A DNA stretch of 64,000 bases from Sweltsa coloradensis. Lineage: Eukaryota > Arthropoda > Insecta > Plecoptera > Chloroperlidae. The notes beneath the pieces are model-generated. The model had not been told where the DNA came from. It saw only the letters and a list, made by a program, of their open reading frames with translations, and made no database searches. The position numbers were made by a program, and so were the translations under genes. Numbering within the stretch: the first letter of the stretch is position 1; each line of letters begins with the position of its first letter. The DNA is taken from positions 62,001 to 126,000 of the forward strand of contig JAMZAV010000359.1 in assembly GCA_024449915.1 (NCBI GenBank). Reading direction: 5' to 3'. Of the stretch, positions 11,823 through 22,453 are shown piece after piece.

Positions 11823-14520
11823 AGCATGTATTCATATTAAACCAAACTTTAATTCCAACAACATGACCACAATAATTTAATGTCAATCAATCCAATTAAC
11901 AAACATTTCGTCCTTTATCTTATATTAAAAACTGTAGATCCGTCAACAAAAACTCACTCAAAGAGCTGCAATTTAGTTATTAAACATTTACCAGATTCAT
12001 TTATAAAACTGATTTACAAGCAAAACATTAATTGAAGTAGGATAACTTAATTTCACTCAAAATACTGAACAGTACTTGCACAAAATAATATCAAGATAAT
12101 CTGCCACGATCGATATTTGACGGAGTCGTGAAAAGAACTAATGAGGAAAGATTGACTAAAAATTGGGAGAGTTCAATAATAATCATTCGTTTTAGACCCT
12201 TAGCTTGGTAGGGCAACCATTAATTTGGCTCTGCCCTCAGACAATTAATGAGTAGTAGCATGGCATTCTCTCTTATCCAATTAGGAAGCATTCAACGTTG
12301 CCACATTTCTTTGCAAATTATATTATCCATAAGAAAAAACACAGTGTAAAAAAATATGGACGGTAAATGATTTATTTTGCTGAGGGAAACACTCATTAGA
12401 ATAGGCCTAAATAATATATTTTAAAATGTTTATTCACTATTTTTTCAAGTCCACCTACTCGGACACAAAAATGATTTTGATTGGTGACTTTGATTATTAT
12501 TAAAGATGCTGAGTACCAACCCTGGGTAAACCGATCTCGTATGAGCGATTATTGCCCAACCAAATATTAATATTTGAAGTAATATTGGGAACGCTGATTG
12601 GCCACGATTCACCCGCCGAAGACGCTATAGCATCGGCAAGGTTAGTTCGGAGCGAGCAAAGCGCCCCAAGACTATCATTTGTATACCTCATTCCCGTAAA
12701 TTTCTCAGCCACACTAATGAGATAAAATCGTGCGCATAAAAACGGATTTTGCAAAGGGAAATACAGTTGGACGAACACAACATACACAATTACACAACCT
12801 TAAAGTAATAACTCGTCAGAAGATGAATAAAATTCGAATATTTATTAAATGGAACGATCATAAAGTCGCAAAATTAATATCTGACCAAATCCATTATACA
12901 TTTTAGAAAACATTTCTTATTTTTTGCCCTTACTAAAAAAATAGGACATATTTACACATGTACTATGGGGCAGATGCTCTATTTGTCACTCTCCAATGCA
13001 TAATTTCAATGTAACATTATCAAATATTAATTGTAAGAATTAAAATATTAAAACAAATACATTCAATAAATAACAATACTTCTTTGTAGATGACGTAAAC
13101 TACGTCGCGTTCGCCACATGCCCTCCATCAAATCCTGCCACAAAGTCAACAAAGTCTATGCGTCTGAAACGCCCGCGGACTATCAGGTTTGTAGACTCAC
13201 GTTCACTCTGCAAACAGTGTCCGTATTGTCCGGTAGTTTGTTGTGTTGTTCGTTACCGCCTGTTCTCTTAGCTTACGAGGTATGTCCCATTGTCAAGACA
13301 CTTGTTGCTGCTTAGTACAATGTCCTTATTAACCCGAGATGACGACATTACAGGGGTGTACAAGACGCTACGAGACTTTTATTGCTAGATACTAGAAGAA
13401 GAGAATATAGGTTATACAAGCACGGATGCAGAAGATACTCAAAAGCAAGAGTTCATTGTTGTTGCATTTATGCAATTAGATTTATTTAGTTGTCCTCCTT
13501 TGTTAATCAGTTTTTAACTGAATAGGATAGACGTTAAATAAATAAATAAAATCAATCAATAAAGACAGCGAAACTACATAACCAACAGATCGTCGAACAA
13601 AAATAGAAAATTCTGAGTGGGTTGATCTTTTTTGGTGGAGGCGCCGGGTTAGCTTACAATTGAAGAAATGTTTCTCGCCTGCTCTCGCTTTCAATAATGT
13701 ACGAGGTGCAAGGCGGTGTATATCAAACTTTTTTAGTGGTGAGGGGGGAGGGGGGGGGGGCTAGTTACCCCTAGCTTTACCCACAGGTTCGTCAAAAACA
13801 TTCCGTGTGATCCTAGTTGCTGAGGGCAATGCCAACAGAAGAACGCGCGTCAATCAGGTGTCGCGACGTGACACATCGCTCAGACGGAGGGACATAAAAC
13901 TGATGCTTATATTGGAGCTTGGCTCCTTAAAACTCGCGTTTATATTAGCAACTACAGCACTGACGATGACCATTCAGAAAACTAGCGCCAGTGAATGCAT
14001 GTTCGCCTCTATCTCAATGCTCTAGTCTGAGCGTTTCTTCCCCTACTTGCGCGTATCTATAGCGCGTTTATCTTGATGGGGTAGAAGTAGAAGGTTGCCA
14101 GTTCCTAACACGAGGATTTACATTTACAGTATTTAGTATTTAGTATACATTTAGTATTTACAAGGCTCTTCGCGACACGAGATTTCCTTAGATTTTGAGT
14201 GTTTTAGCAAGATATTTGCTAGCGTCGACGCCGTTTCTTGTTGTAAATTTAACAAACCAGAATAAACAATAAATAAATTTGTATATTAAAAAATAAAGTT
14301 TTGGGTGAATGTATTTATTACTTTCTATTAAATAAAAAATTATCATTGCACTCCAAGGGAACAGACTGCCTGCTGTAAACAGTCAATCATCGAGTGTGCC
14401 CGTACGTTGGTTAGATACAGAATGTCATTATTAGACTCCCCAAAGAACGGGAAGTTTTCTATTTTCTACAAAAGAACCATGTGTTCAACTCTGAGAATAC
14501 GCGCTATATATAGACTTCAC
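11823..14520. other. AT-rich DNA, no gene recognised
   Basis: Includes a G-rich tract at 13741-13760 and a minus-strand copy of a short dispersed motif, AACCCGGCGCCTCCACC (13634-13653), which is listed in the findings. Apart from these I see nothing that can be named. Open frames at 12500-12787 and 13807-14025 show no domain or codon pattern that supports them. Confidence 0.55.
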
Positions 14521-14765
14521 CGGCATGCAGTGTTGGCTAGAGCGCTAAGCACGTGACTCTTAGTCGGGGGTCCCGGGTTCAAATCCCGTCGAGACTGGCA
14601 ATTTTTCCTGGGGTTTTCCTCAGTCGTTAATACGAATGCAAGGGATTGAGTCCTCTTGAACAACCCTCGGACATCATTTCACAATTGTCCTATCCGCAAC
14701 ATACCTAGTTAGACACCTGTAGGGGGTATTCATTGCACCCAGGGCAGGCGTCTCACGAGGAATTA
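14520..14765 (+). mobile_element. tRNA-derived SINE, near full length
   Basis: The head GCAGTGTTGGCTAGAGCGCT is followed by a B box (GGGTTCAAATCCC), then the body: TTTTCCTCAGTCGTTAATAC, GAATGCAAGGGATTGAGTCC, CCCTCGGACATC, CAATTGTCCTATCCGCAACA and ACCTAGTTAGACACCTG. The tail has GCACCCAGGGCAGGCGTCTC. Part of the GCAATCCTGACTGAAGG segment is missing after GACTGGCAA. There is no long A tail, and the 3' end resembles those of the copies at 23790 and 30525. Confidence 0.92.
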
Positions 14766-15117
14766 TTATACGATAGACTGGTTTTCACTAGCTGTCGCTG
14801 GGTCTCTTACTGCACACTATGCGCTCAATGCAACGACTCTCGAAAGTAAAGTTAACATTCTTTCAAGTGTTGAGATAAAAACGTGACTGTGTTAAAATAG
14901 TAATAGTAATATGACCATATCTAAAATAAATCGTGACAATGTTCCTGAACATCACGTGTATTATATAATCTTGTTGGCTGGTTCTGGGACATGTGTGGTT
15001 TGTTGGTTTCTAGCTAACTTTGAAGCCTCTTCTCACTTCAGTCAGATTTACAAAAAACCAAATTATTAACCTCGCTTTGCAGATTTCAATATTCCAGTGC
15101 TCTCTTCGGCTTCCCAG

Positions 15118-15332
15118 ACATGTGGTCTTGCGGCACCCCTATACACACACCTACCTACCTACACCTGCCTACACCTCCTACACCTACTACACCACTCTAC
15201 ATGTGATGTCTTGCGGCACCCCCCCCTACACCTACCTACACCTACCTACACCACTCTACATGTGATGTCTTGCGGCACCCCTACACCTACCTACACCTAC
15301 CTACACCTACCTACACCACCTACACCACTCTA
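15118..15332. repeat. CCTACACCTA minisatellite with a repeated spacer
   Basis: Runs of CTACACCTAC are punctuated by a spacer, CATGTGATGTCTTGCGGCAC. The spacer occurs at about 15201 and 15258, with a related form (CATGTGGTCTTGCGGCACCC) at about 15118. Each spacer is followed by a C run and a fresh CCTACA tract. The array is therefore a short tandem block of spacer plus tract. It opens frames on the plus strand rich in Thr, Tyr, Leu and Pro, which are artefacts of the repeat. Confidence 0.9.
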
Positions 15333-16171
15333 CTCTGAGGCGAGGAAGTGACTTATGACTTATTAACTACGTAAACCTAACTCGCGCGGGCTGTTTGGAA
15401 TGTGCAGTAAATCTGCTAAACAAATATTAGCATTGTGAAAGCGAAGCACGAGCTACACCTTTGTCACTACTCTAGCTAACACTAGAACCTCACGGAACAC
15501 GTTGTGTAACTATACAGACGGTAGAAGACAACCCCATCCCTAGTGGATGAAAATAAGAGACAATGTCATTATAAGGCCTAGGCAAACGAAGAGAGCGCGA
15601 GTGATATGGGCACATTCACCCCCTAGACAGCGCCTTCTGGGTCGTACGTAATTAATACCACTTCTTAAAAGATTCATTCTTTCTGATTGCATAAGAGATT
15701 GCAGAGAAACGTTCTTTTTTATCCTCCATGCTCTTTCTGTCATTCTCGCATTTGAATCGCTAGATTCAGAAACCCCACAAGTCCTTGGTACATAGTTCTG
15801 AGATAATCACAAAAAAACTACCCATTACAAACGGTTTCTATATTTTATGACTTCCAACAAGCAGTTATCTTAAGAAGACCTATTTTGCAATAATTTTTTG
15901 ACATATTATAGACATTTTTAAAAAATTTTAATTGTTGAGCAATTAATCATTGTATGTGACGGACTTATGGCGTTTCTGAATCTAAGCCCTTTTTATTGTA
16001 TATTTTTTTAAGAAAATAGAAGAAAATTGTATTTAAACATAGTCTTTTAATGTAAGTTAAATTAAGAAAGTTAAATTCAAAGAACAACAACAACACATGC
16101 CAGTTGGCATGTTCTAACATGTCAACTTTAGTAGGCTAAGATTGTTTATAGTGGTATGTAGAGCTAAATGG

Positions 16172-16399
16172 CTAGTCTTCTTCATCCAAATTCTCTACAG
16201 AATATTTGTCTAGCGTAGACCAAGTAAACAAATCATTGTAGAAGTACATATACTCCTCAGGTATGTATTGCGTAAGTTTTTTTATGTCCTGCATTTTTTT
16301 AACATTGATTGGCACCTGCCCTTCTACATAAGCCTCTTTATCGGGCAATGCTAACTCCGCAAAGTTAGTGTTTTTCAGCAGGAATGTATTTGGTATCAT
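16172..16399 (-). pseudogene. C-terminal protein fragment inside the transposon
   Basis: The frame gives 75 residues of ordinary globular composition: a patch MQDIKKLTQYIPEEY, then an aromatic stretch YMYFYNDLFTW, then an acidic end, ENLDEED, at a natural stop. It reads much more like protein than any other frame in the window. An in-frame stop lies four codons upstream of its first Met, so the beginning is missing or lies in another frame. Its position inside inverted ends suggests the C-terminus of a decayed element protein. I do not recognise the family, and no catalytic residues can be assigned. It could also be a captured host exon. Confidence 0.4.
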
Positions 16400-16488
16400 T
16401 CCATTCCATCAATGGTTGCATATGTGCACAATACACCAGGTTTTTTATAATCATACACAAATTGCATATAATTTGAAATTTGGAGGTA

Positions 16489-16489
<1 letters not shown>

Positions 16490-16532
<43 letters not shown>

Positions 16533-16565
16533 TATATATATATGTATTATATACTATATACTAGC
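16490..16565. repeat. (TA)n microsatellite
   Basis: An uninterrupted TA run of about 40 bases from about 16491 is followed by broken TATATA/TATACTATATA sequence to about 16562. It sits inside the DNA transposon at 15753-16898. Confidence 0.93.
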
Positions 16566-17231
16566 AGATGAACTAGTAATAACACCTTTTTTTCGCTTCA
16601 CTTTAATAACATCTTGCTGTAAATCTGCCATTATGTCAAGTGTGTAAACAACAGCTGTGACTGACTCCACAGCCTTCTTGAGATTCCACAGGCTTCTGAC
16701 AGAAACCCCACAAGTCCAGGACTTGTGTGGTTTCTGCAAAGAAGTCTACAATCCAACCCATACATAATACCCTTGGAGCACATGGACTTGTGGTGTTTCT
16801 ACGTGAAAAGGTAGAGGGACCCTAAAAGAACAAATCTTTGGACCAAAGTCGATATGCCCCAATTAGTGACTTGTGGGGTTTCTGCATCTAGTGATTCATT
16901 TATTTTAAATGTTACATGTCAAATGTTGTACAAATAAATGCAAATATTCATTTTTAAAAAAATTAAAGAATGACATCACAGGGTTACGAAACTATAAAAT
17001 AATTAAAAGAAATAGTGGCTTTCTGGTGCAGGCTAAACAACAACACTCGGTATTTTGTTGTCTTTGTCTGTGGTGACAGGGTGACTCGGCCTGCTTTAAA
17101 TTAGTTATGTGAGTTTAGTAGACTCTTAGTACGAATGTGTTTATTTATTTCATTACGTGTCCATATTTTGACAACTATGCACAAACTAACACGTTCTCTG
17201 CTGTTTCCGCTGCAGGGATGCTTACTGCTGC

Positions 17232-17320
17232 CGTATTAGTATTGAGTAAGGTTCTATACTCAATGGTATTAGCAGAGTCGATAAAGAACGGGGAAACTTC
17301 TTTATCGACTCTGGTATTAG
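17232..17320. repeat. Two adjacent hairpins separated by GTATTAG
   Basis: Two inverted repeats stand side by side. The first, at 17241-17264, pairs ATTGAGTA with TACTCAAT. The second, at 17274-17312, pairs AGAGTCGATAAAGAA with TTCTTTATCGACTCT perfectly. The word GTATTAG occurs before the first, between the two and after the second. No function is evident; they could be short foldback insertions that duplicated GTATTAG. Confidence 0.8.
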
Positions 17321-17982
17321 CTACTTGCCAGACGATAAAGCGGCTGTCAAACGATCAACAAAGTCAGCAATGTTGCTTGCTCTGAGTTGGTGTGCATTTG
17401 AAACTGCAGCTCGCCAAACGGTCAAGTCGAGTTGCTCAACACCCGGCAACACCCCAAAAATGTTCAACATTCTGAACAACTTGGCAATAAAAGCTAGCAC
17501 CTTCCAATCAGATCTCTTCAAAGTATCACGTGATCGTTAATAACCAATCACAACAGTAGGTGTCACCATTGTTACTTTATTTTGTTGCTCGTGAGGCAGG
17601 AATGGCAATAAAGTTGGGCAGTGGGAGTTGGTGTGTGTGACTTACTGCGTAAAATAAGTTTGAAAGAAACCCGTAAATTAATTAAGTTTGTTAAATATAA
17701 TATTTTTCGTTTGTGATAACTCCGATCGCAATCTCGTAACGTCTAGGTGGTGCAGCGCACGTATGATGGATAATGGTAATCTAGTGTAATCTATAGTTAT
17801 AAAGCGGAAAACAAGCAAGTTGTTGAGATATCCCACATGCGATATCAGAGTATTTACATTGTGCTTGTATAAAACCCTGGAGTCGTTCAAACATAGATAA
17901 TTACTGTGGTAGTCGAACCGGCAACCTTCTGCATCAGTGTACCGTGTGGTATCGATCTTCAAGAGCTATTCCTGTCTGCGGG

Positions 17983-18214
17983 GAGACGCCGCGACGCTCG
18001 CTAACACACTGTCTGTGCGATCAGGACACTCTACACTTATCTTATCTATCACTAGGCTTCTTCTTCTTCTCTAGCAAGTCCTGAAGCTATAGAGACGCCG
18101 CGACGCTCGCTAACACACTGTCTGTGCGATCAGGACACTCTACACTTATCTTAATCTATCACTAGGCTTTTCTTCTTCTTCTTCTTCTTTAGCAAGCAAT
18201 AGTCCTGAAGATAG
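17983..18214. repeat. Tandem duplication, 109-bp unit, two copies
   Basis: GAGACGCCGCGACGCTCGCT starts at 17983 and again at 18092. The copies stay nearly identical through ACACTGTCTGTGCGATCAGG and CACTAGGCTT, then a CTT microsatellite whose length differs between copies, and end with TCCTGAAG. High identity points to a recent duplication. The unit is GC-richer than its surroundings, and no reading frame stands out. Confidence 0.93.
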
Positions 18215-19610
18215 CAGCTCAAATAATCCACATCACACGTCAAAATTATGGAGCAAAACTAACACAATATAATTGTATTTACATTCATTTACAATGATTA
18301 ATAAACTTCCATCAGATTTGAGTGGCATTAAGAAGAAGAACAGTCGAACACTTCAGCATTAAATTTAAACACGTTATTAAAAAACATGCGTTCAAAATAC
18401 AAAAGTTATTTGAAGGCGAAGTGTGTGGTGAAGTGTAAACTTGTTAGTATAAAAAATAGTACTATACTTGGACTTAGAACTGTTTGTTTGTAATTTTACT
18501 ATAGAAATTGTTTAGTTTTTTAAATTTGTTATTTTTTATGAAATATTATATAGTTTGAGATAATTGAGTTTATATTTTCCAATACCCATGCGTTACAAGG
18601 GTCAAGGCAATGTGCAATTTAAATAATATGTACGCAAAAACGCTAAAACGCTGATTAAAATAAATAATATTGTATTGTAGTGCATTGTAAGCCTATCGAT
18701 GGTGAAAATGTCTAGCTCTAATATTACACACGATTTATAGTGAAAAGCTTCCACTGAAATGTGTATTTTTTTACACCAAACTTGTATTTCTATAATACAT
18801 ACAATATTTTGTTCGTCACAGACCTGTGATCCAATAGCTTCTATGTTTTTAACAGAGAAGATGGTATTATTAGATTCTAATTAAAATAGCATTATAATGA
18901 TAGAAATAATCGAATAACATTCTATGTACACTGTTAATTGGTTCAATATTCTAATTACGAATGCATTGTATTAACCTGTTATCTTTGTCCAATTAAAAAA
19001 GCTATAGAAATATGTGAAATGGGGCGGATTTATCATAAATTTGTTGTTTTATGTATATTGTTTATTAATAGGATAATAGTTGTTTATTGAAAGCGATTGA
19101 TACATGTGATGAATGAATGGCCAGCTCTATAAATTGGTTGTTATCATAGGGAGGTTCTATATTACACATTTATTTTAGATTGAATTTATTCCTTCATTGA
19201 AATGTTGACGCTCTGATAACAGATAAAGCCTCACTCGCTTTTGTCCCACGTATAAAAATACTGCGTTTATCAATTAATTAATCTTGCACAGATACACACC
19301 AACCACAATAAATAGCTGCACTCAATGTGACCGTTCAAAATTTCCATACCTTACCCTACGTATATTACACATTTCAACATTCATATTGATACATTTATGG
19401 TTTTTATCTGCTGTAGAATGAAATATATGTTTCAAATTGTAGTCTCGAAATCTTTCATCTTGACACTATCACCGATTATGTGAGTTATCCTCATTTTTCT
19501 AAATAATGGCCGAATTCTGATATACATTCCTACATTAACAGCCTTTGGACATCCTTTCTTTTCTAACTATTCCAACTCGCTAATTAGTAAAACTATAATA
19601 GAACTCATGT
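18215..19610. other. AT-rich DNA, nothing recognised
   Basis: No open frame, tandem repeat or inverted end was found that can be supported. The composition is strongly AT with scattered homopolymers. Confidence 0.6.
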
Positions 19611-19615
19611 TTACC

Positions 19616-19652
19616 CATAGAGATACCATACTGTACTAATGGTATCTCTATG
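19616..19652. repeat. Short perfect hairpin
   Basis: CATAGAGATACCAT and ATGGTATCTCTATG pair over 14 bp around a 9-base loop. TTTACCC occurs shortly before and again just after the hairpin, possibly a duplication of the insertion site. Function is unknown. Confidence 0.8.
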
Positions 19653-19758
19653 TGTTTACCCTGCAAGCGGACATTCCCTTGAGAAACGTTTTATGTGATT
19701 TCTGAAATGGGTATTCAAAAAATATTTTGTTTTTTCAGGTAAGGAAATATATAGTTTA

Positions 19759-19945
19759 TTAAGGCTATTGTACCACCTCTGGCCGATAAATTAGAAGTCG
19801 AAGAAATATGTCTCAAAAGTTTGCTGTATGAAAGAAGGCCTTTAAAATAACAGAAAAAAATTCTCAATTTTTTCATTCAGCAAACTTTTCAAACATGTTT
19901 CTTCGACTTTCAAATTATCGGCCAGAGGTGGTACAATAGCCTTAA
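19759..19945. mobile_element. Palindromic MITE with TTAA borders (187 bp)
   Basis: The ends are inverted: TTAAGGCTATTGTACCACC on the left, GGTGGTACAATAGCCTTAA on the right. Pairing continues inward through CTCTGGCCGATAA, AGTCGAAGAAA and AAAGTTTGCTG, leaving a short central AT region. TTAA at both borders is the target duplication expected of piggyBac-like elements, though here it could also be part of the inverted repeat itself. There is no coding content, so it is non-autonomous. A partial relative lies at 6790-6856. Confidence 0.85.
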
Positions 19946-21255
19946 GTTAATTAATCAATTTAATAAAACATTGGAAGGCAATCACCTCGAAGTTAAGCTG
20001 TAGGATCGTATTCCAACTCTCAATACTCCAGTCTATTGGTATTCAATCAACATACATCACCAAACACAGGAAGTAATAAACAAACATTGCTTGATCACTG
20101 AAACTACAGCTGCGCCGTGCGATAATAATAATTACTGTCAACTGCTGGGTGCACCGTCATTTAGCACAGCCGTAGTGCGAAGTCGCAGCGTAATCCGTGT
20201 TTGCCTAGAGAGATAGTGTGGCGTAATTAACTGAATGGTTCGTATGTCTGGAGCGGCGACAGTGAGCACCAGAGAAGCTAATGATAGGCGGCTGTATGTT
20301 GCACTGGCGTTGAGGTCAACAATATATGTGGATTAAAGAGTGATTAGAAGCATGGCTTCACTATAATCCAGAGGAGAGACGTATTACAGAGATGTCTAGG
20401 AAAATAATCAGTATTTCAGATGATGAAAGCCTCAAAAGGAGAACTAAACAAAAGAAGTTAAACTTATAGAGGAAGAAATTTTATGTTAGGATAAGTCTCA
20501 AGCATCAAAAACATTCAAAAATCAAAGATTTTTAAAGTTGAATTTACAAATGTTTACGCAACTAGTTACTTGAAATTGACGTTATAGCAAGGTTTTTTAA
20601 TGCAATATGTCCATAAAAACGGAATTAAATTGATCAATCTGTGTTTTGGAGAGGTACGTTGCTTTTTTAATCAAATCTTCTAGTTTATTACGACAAGCTG
20701 CAGAATCGGGTACAAATTGTAAAGCGATTTGTAAGTGAACTAAAACTTATGTTTTTTTAAAACTTGTTTGCTCAATCTTAATTAACAACCATTATTAGTT
20801 CCTCAATCAACATTTTAAACGCAGCATCAAGCTTTCTGTGGTATAAAACAAGTGGACGGTAGAATGAGTACGGTGTGTGAAATATTTCAACATGCAAAGT
20901 GTTGTAGCTGTCACCAGACCGGGGTATTCCAGCTTCTCTTCTAGAGAAAACAATACCTGACATTCCCGAGGCGTCGGAAAAACAAGTTGGCGTTTAGATT
21001 GTCGACTACGCGAGGAGCAGATTCTGCAAAAACACTTCCCTCTCACTTGAAACATTTATCAGCACTTTAGTTCTGTGTTTGCTGCAGCTGGAGAAGCAAC
21101 TTAGAATAAAAAGTCGAACATTATCACGAATGCAAAGGGTCATGAAGGTAATAAATGTTTGTTCGTACTTGGACAAAGTGATAATTTTCATGAGACACTG
21201 GTTATGGGTAGCTTTTAAATTACAACTGAAGTATTCTTGACCTAACAAGCTCAAC
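19946..21255. other. Intergenic DNA with a GC-richer patch
   Basis: About 20080-20300 is richer in CpG and GCG words than its surroundings, and a purine-rich stretch follows at 20340-20480. I cannot assign a gene or repeat. Open frames around 20778-21254 on the minus strand overlap each other and show no domain. Confidence 0.5.
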
Positions 21256-21261
21256 TGGCAT

Positions 21262-21405
21262 ATGTCACTGACAAGTGGACAAGCGTTAAGCGCGAGACTC
21301 TGATTCGGGAGGTCCCGAGTTCGAATCCCGGCAAGACCGGCAATCCTGATTGAAAGATTTTCCTGAGATTTTCCTCAGTCGAATGCAAGGGATTGAGTCC
21401 TGATC
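21262..21405 (+). mobile_element. tRNA-derived SINE, 3' truncated
   Basis: The head has AAGCGTTAAGCGCGAGACTC, then TGATTCGGGAGGTCCCGAG, a B box (GAGTTCGAATCCCGG) and GCAATCCTGATTGAAAGATT. The body stops soon after GAATGCAAGGGATTGAGTCC. The last SINE segments (CCTCGGACATCCC and CATACCTAG) are missing, so the 3' third is lost. Confidence 0.88.
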
Positions 21406-22081
21406 GTCACCCGTTCTACACCCAAAACACATTCCATAATTATATTATATATTTATTCTGGTCATTAATCCATCGACATACACGTTAAAGATATACCAAT
21501 AACACGAGAATTTTCTGCTCTTTCTTGTGAAATGAATATTTTTTCTGTAAAACATATTATTTTGTTTTGTAACTTTAAAAACTTTGAATACGCGTTTTCT
21601 TTAATTAAGAACAAGGTTCGGACATTCCTTTACAAACTACCCTACTCAAATAACCTAGCTAGTTAGTCACCCTGCAGAAAGTTTTGCCGGACGACAGGGG
21701 TTCGTGCCCCAGTTGAGGAATTACACAACAAAGTAATCGAGCACAGGTTTCTTCTACCGGAAGAAAACAATAAAACACGCGATGTGTTATTATAGTAGAT
21801 TGCGACGTACATTGATTGCCTTGCTCGTAAACGCTCGTACTGGATAAACCTATTTGATCAGCTCCAAGTACGAGGCCACACACGACAGCACTAGCAGTTC
21901 AAATCTCCATTAATATGCGTCTCCATGAAACGTTGCAATACTAAACAGAAAACAACCAATGCACTGCAACATTTAAACTTATTTTGAACTTTTGGATTGA
22001 CAAAATACATTCAATTTGGTAACCATTTTACATAAACTTGTGTCAAAAAGACGATTCGCAAATATATGAATTAGACATTGA

Positions 22082-22137
22082 CACTGCCTCCTAGATGCTA
22101 CTCGAGTGGAGCCACGAGTAGCATCTAGGAGGCAGTG
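22082..22137. repeat. Perfect 23-bp inverted repeat
   Basis: CACTGCCTCCTAGATGCTAC plus TCG pairs perfectly with its reverse complement around a ten-base loop (AGTGGAGCCA). A related partial sequence, CACTGTCTCCTAGATTAGAG followed by CCGCGAGTAGC, lies at 47642-47675. The two loci share arm and loop words, so this looks like a small repeat family rather than a chance hairpin. Confidence 0.85.
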
Positions 22138-22453
22138 GATCATAGTCTTGCGCCCGGCTGATGACTCCCGAAATTATTGTTGTTTATTAGGTTTAAGGGC
22201 GCGTCAACCGTTAGGTCATTTTGCGCCTCCTGTGACAATGTAGTTTATAAGTTAGTTTATAACTAAATATTTTCCAAAGGGGAGGAACGTAAGGGACGAC
22301 GTGGGGAGACGCGGGGTGGACAGGCTTGTGCTGGTCAGAACCAGCCACAAGCAAGGAGGGGGACATGGGAGTAGGTGGCCGGGGGCAAGGGGTCGGGTCG
22401 GGGGGGCCTGTGGCCTGTGACGAAATCAGGCCGGGCTCAGGCAAACGACAGAG

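Larger units (their letters stand above)
15753..16898. mobile_element. DNA transposon with ~31-bp inverted ends (~1.15 kb)
   Basis: The left end (15753-15784) reads TGAATCGCTAGATTC then AGAAACCCCACAAGTCC. The right end (16868-16898) is its reverse complement with two or three mismatches (GACTTGTGGGGTTTCTG, then CATCTAGTGATTCA). Extra copies of the inner motif lie inside: a palindromic pair at 16700-16736 and a single copy at 16784-16803. Repeated inner motifs near one end are common in DNA transposons that bind transposase at several sites. The element holds a short minus-strand reading frame (16172-16399) and a TA microsatellite. No target duplication is certain. The superfamily is unassigned; the coding part is too small for an autonomous element. 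Confidence 0.72.

Noticed and set aside
13741..13785. A hairpin from GGCTAG and CTAGCTTTACCC words
   Set aside because: Pairing is short and depends on a G run; no support as a real structure.
16490..16565. A promoter TATA box
   Set aside because: It is a long TA microsatellite inside a transposon.
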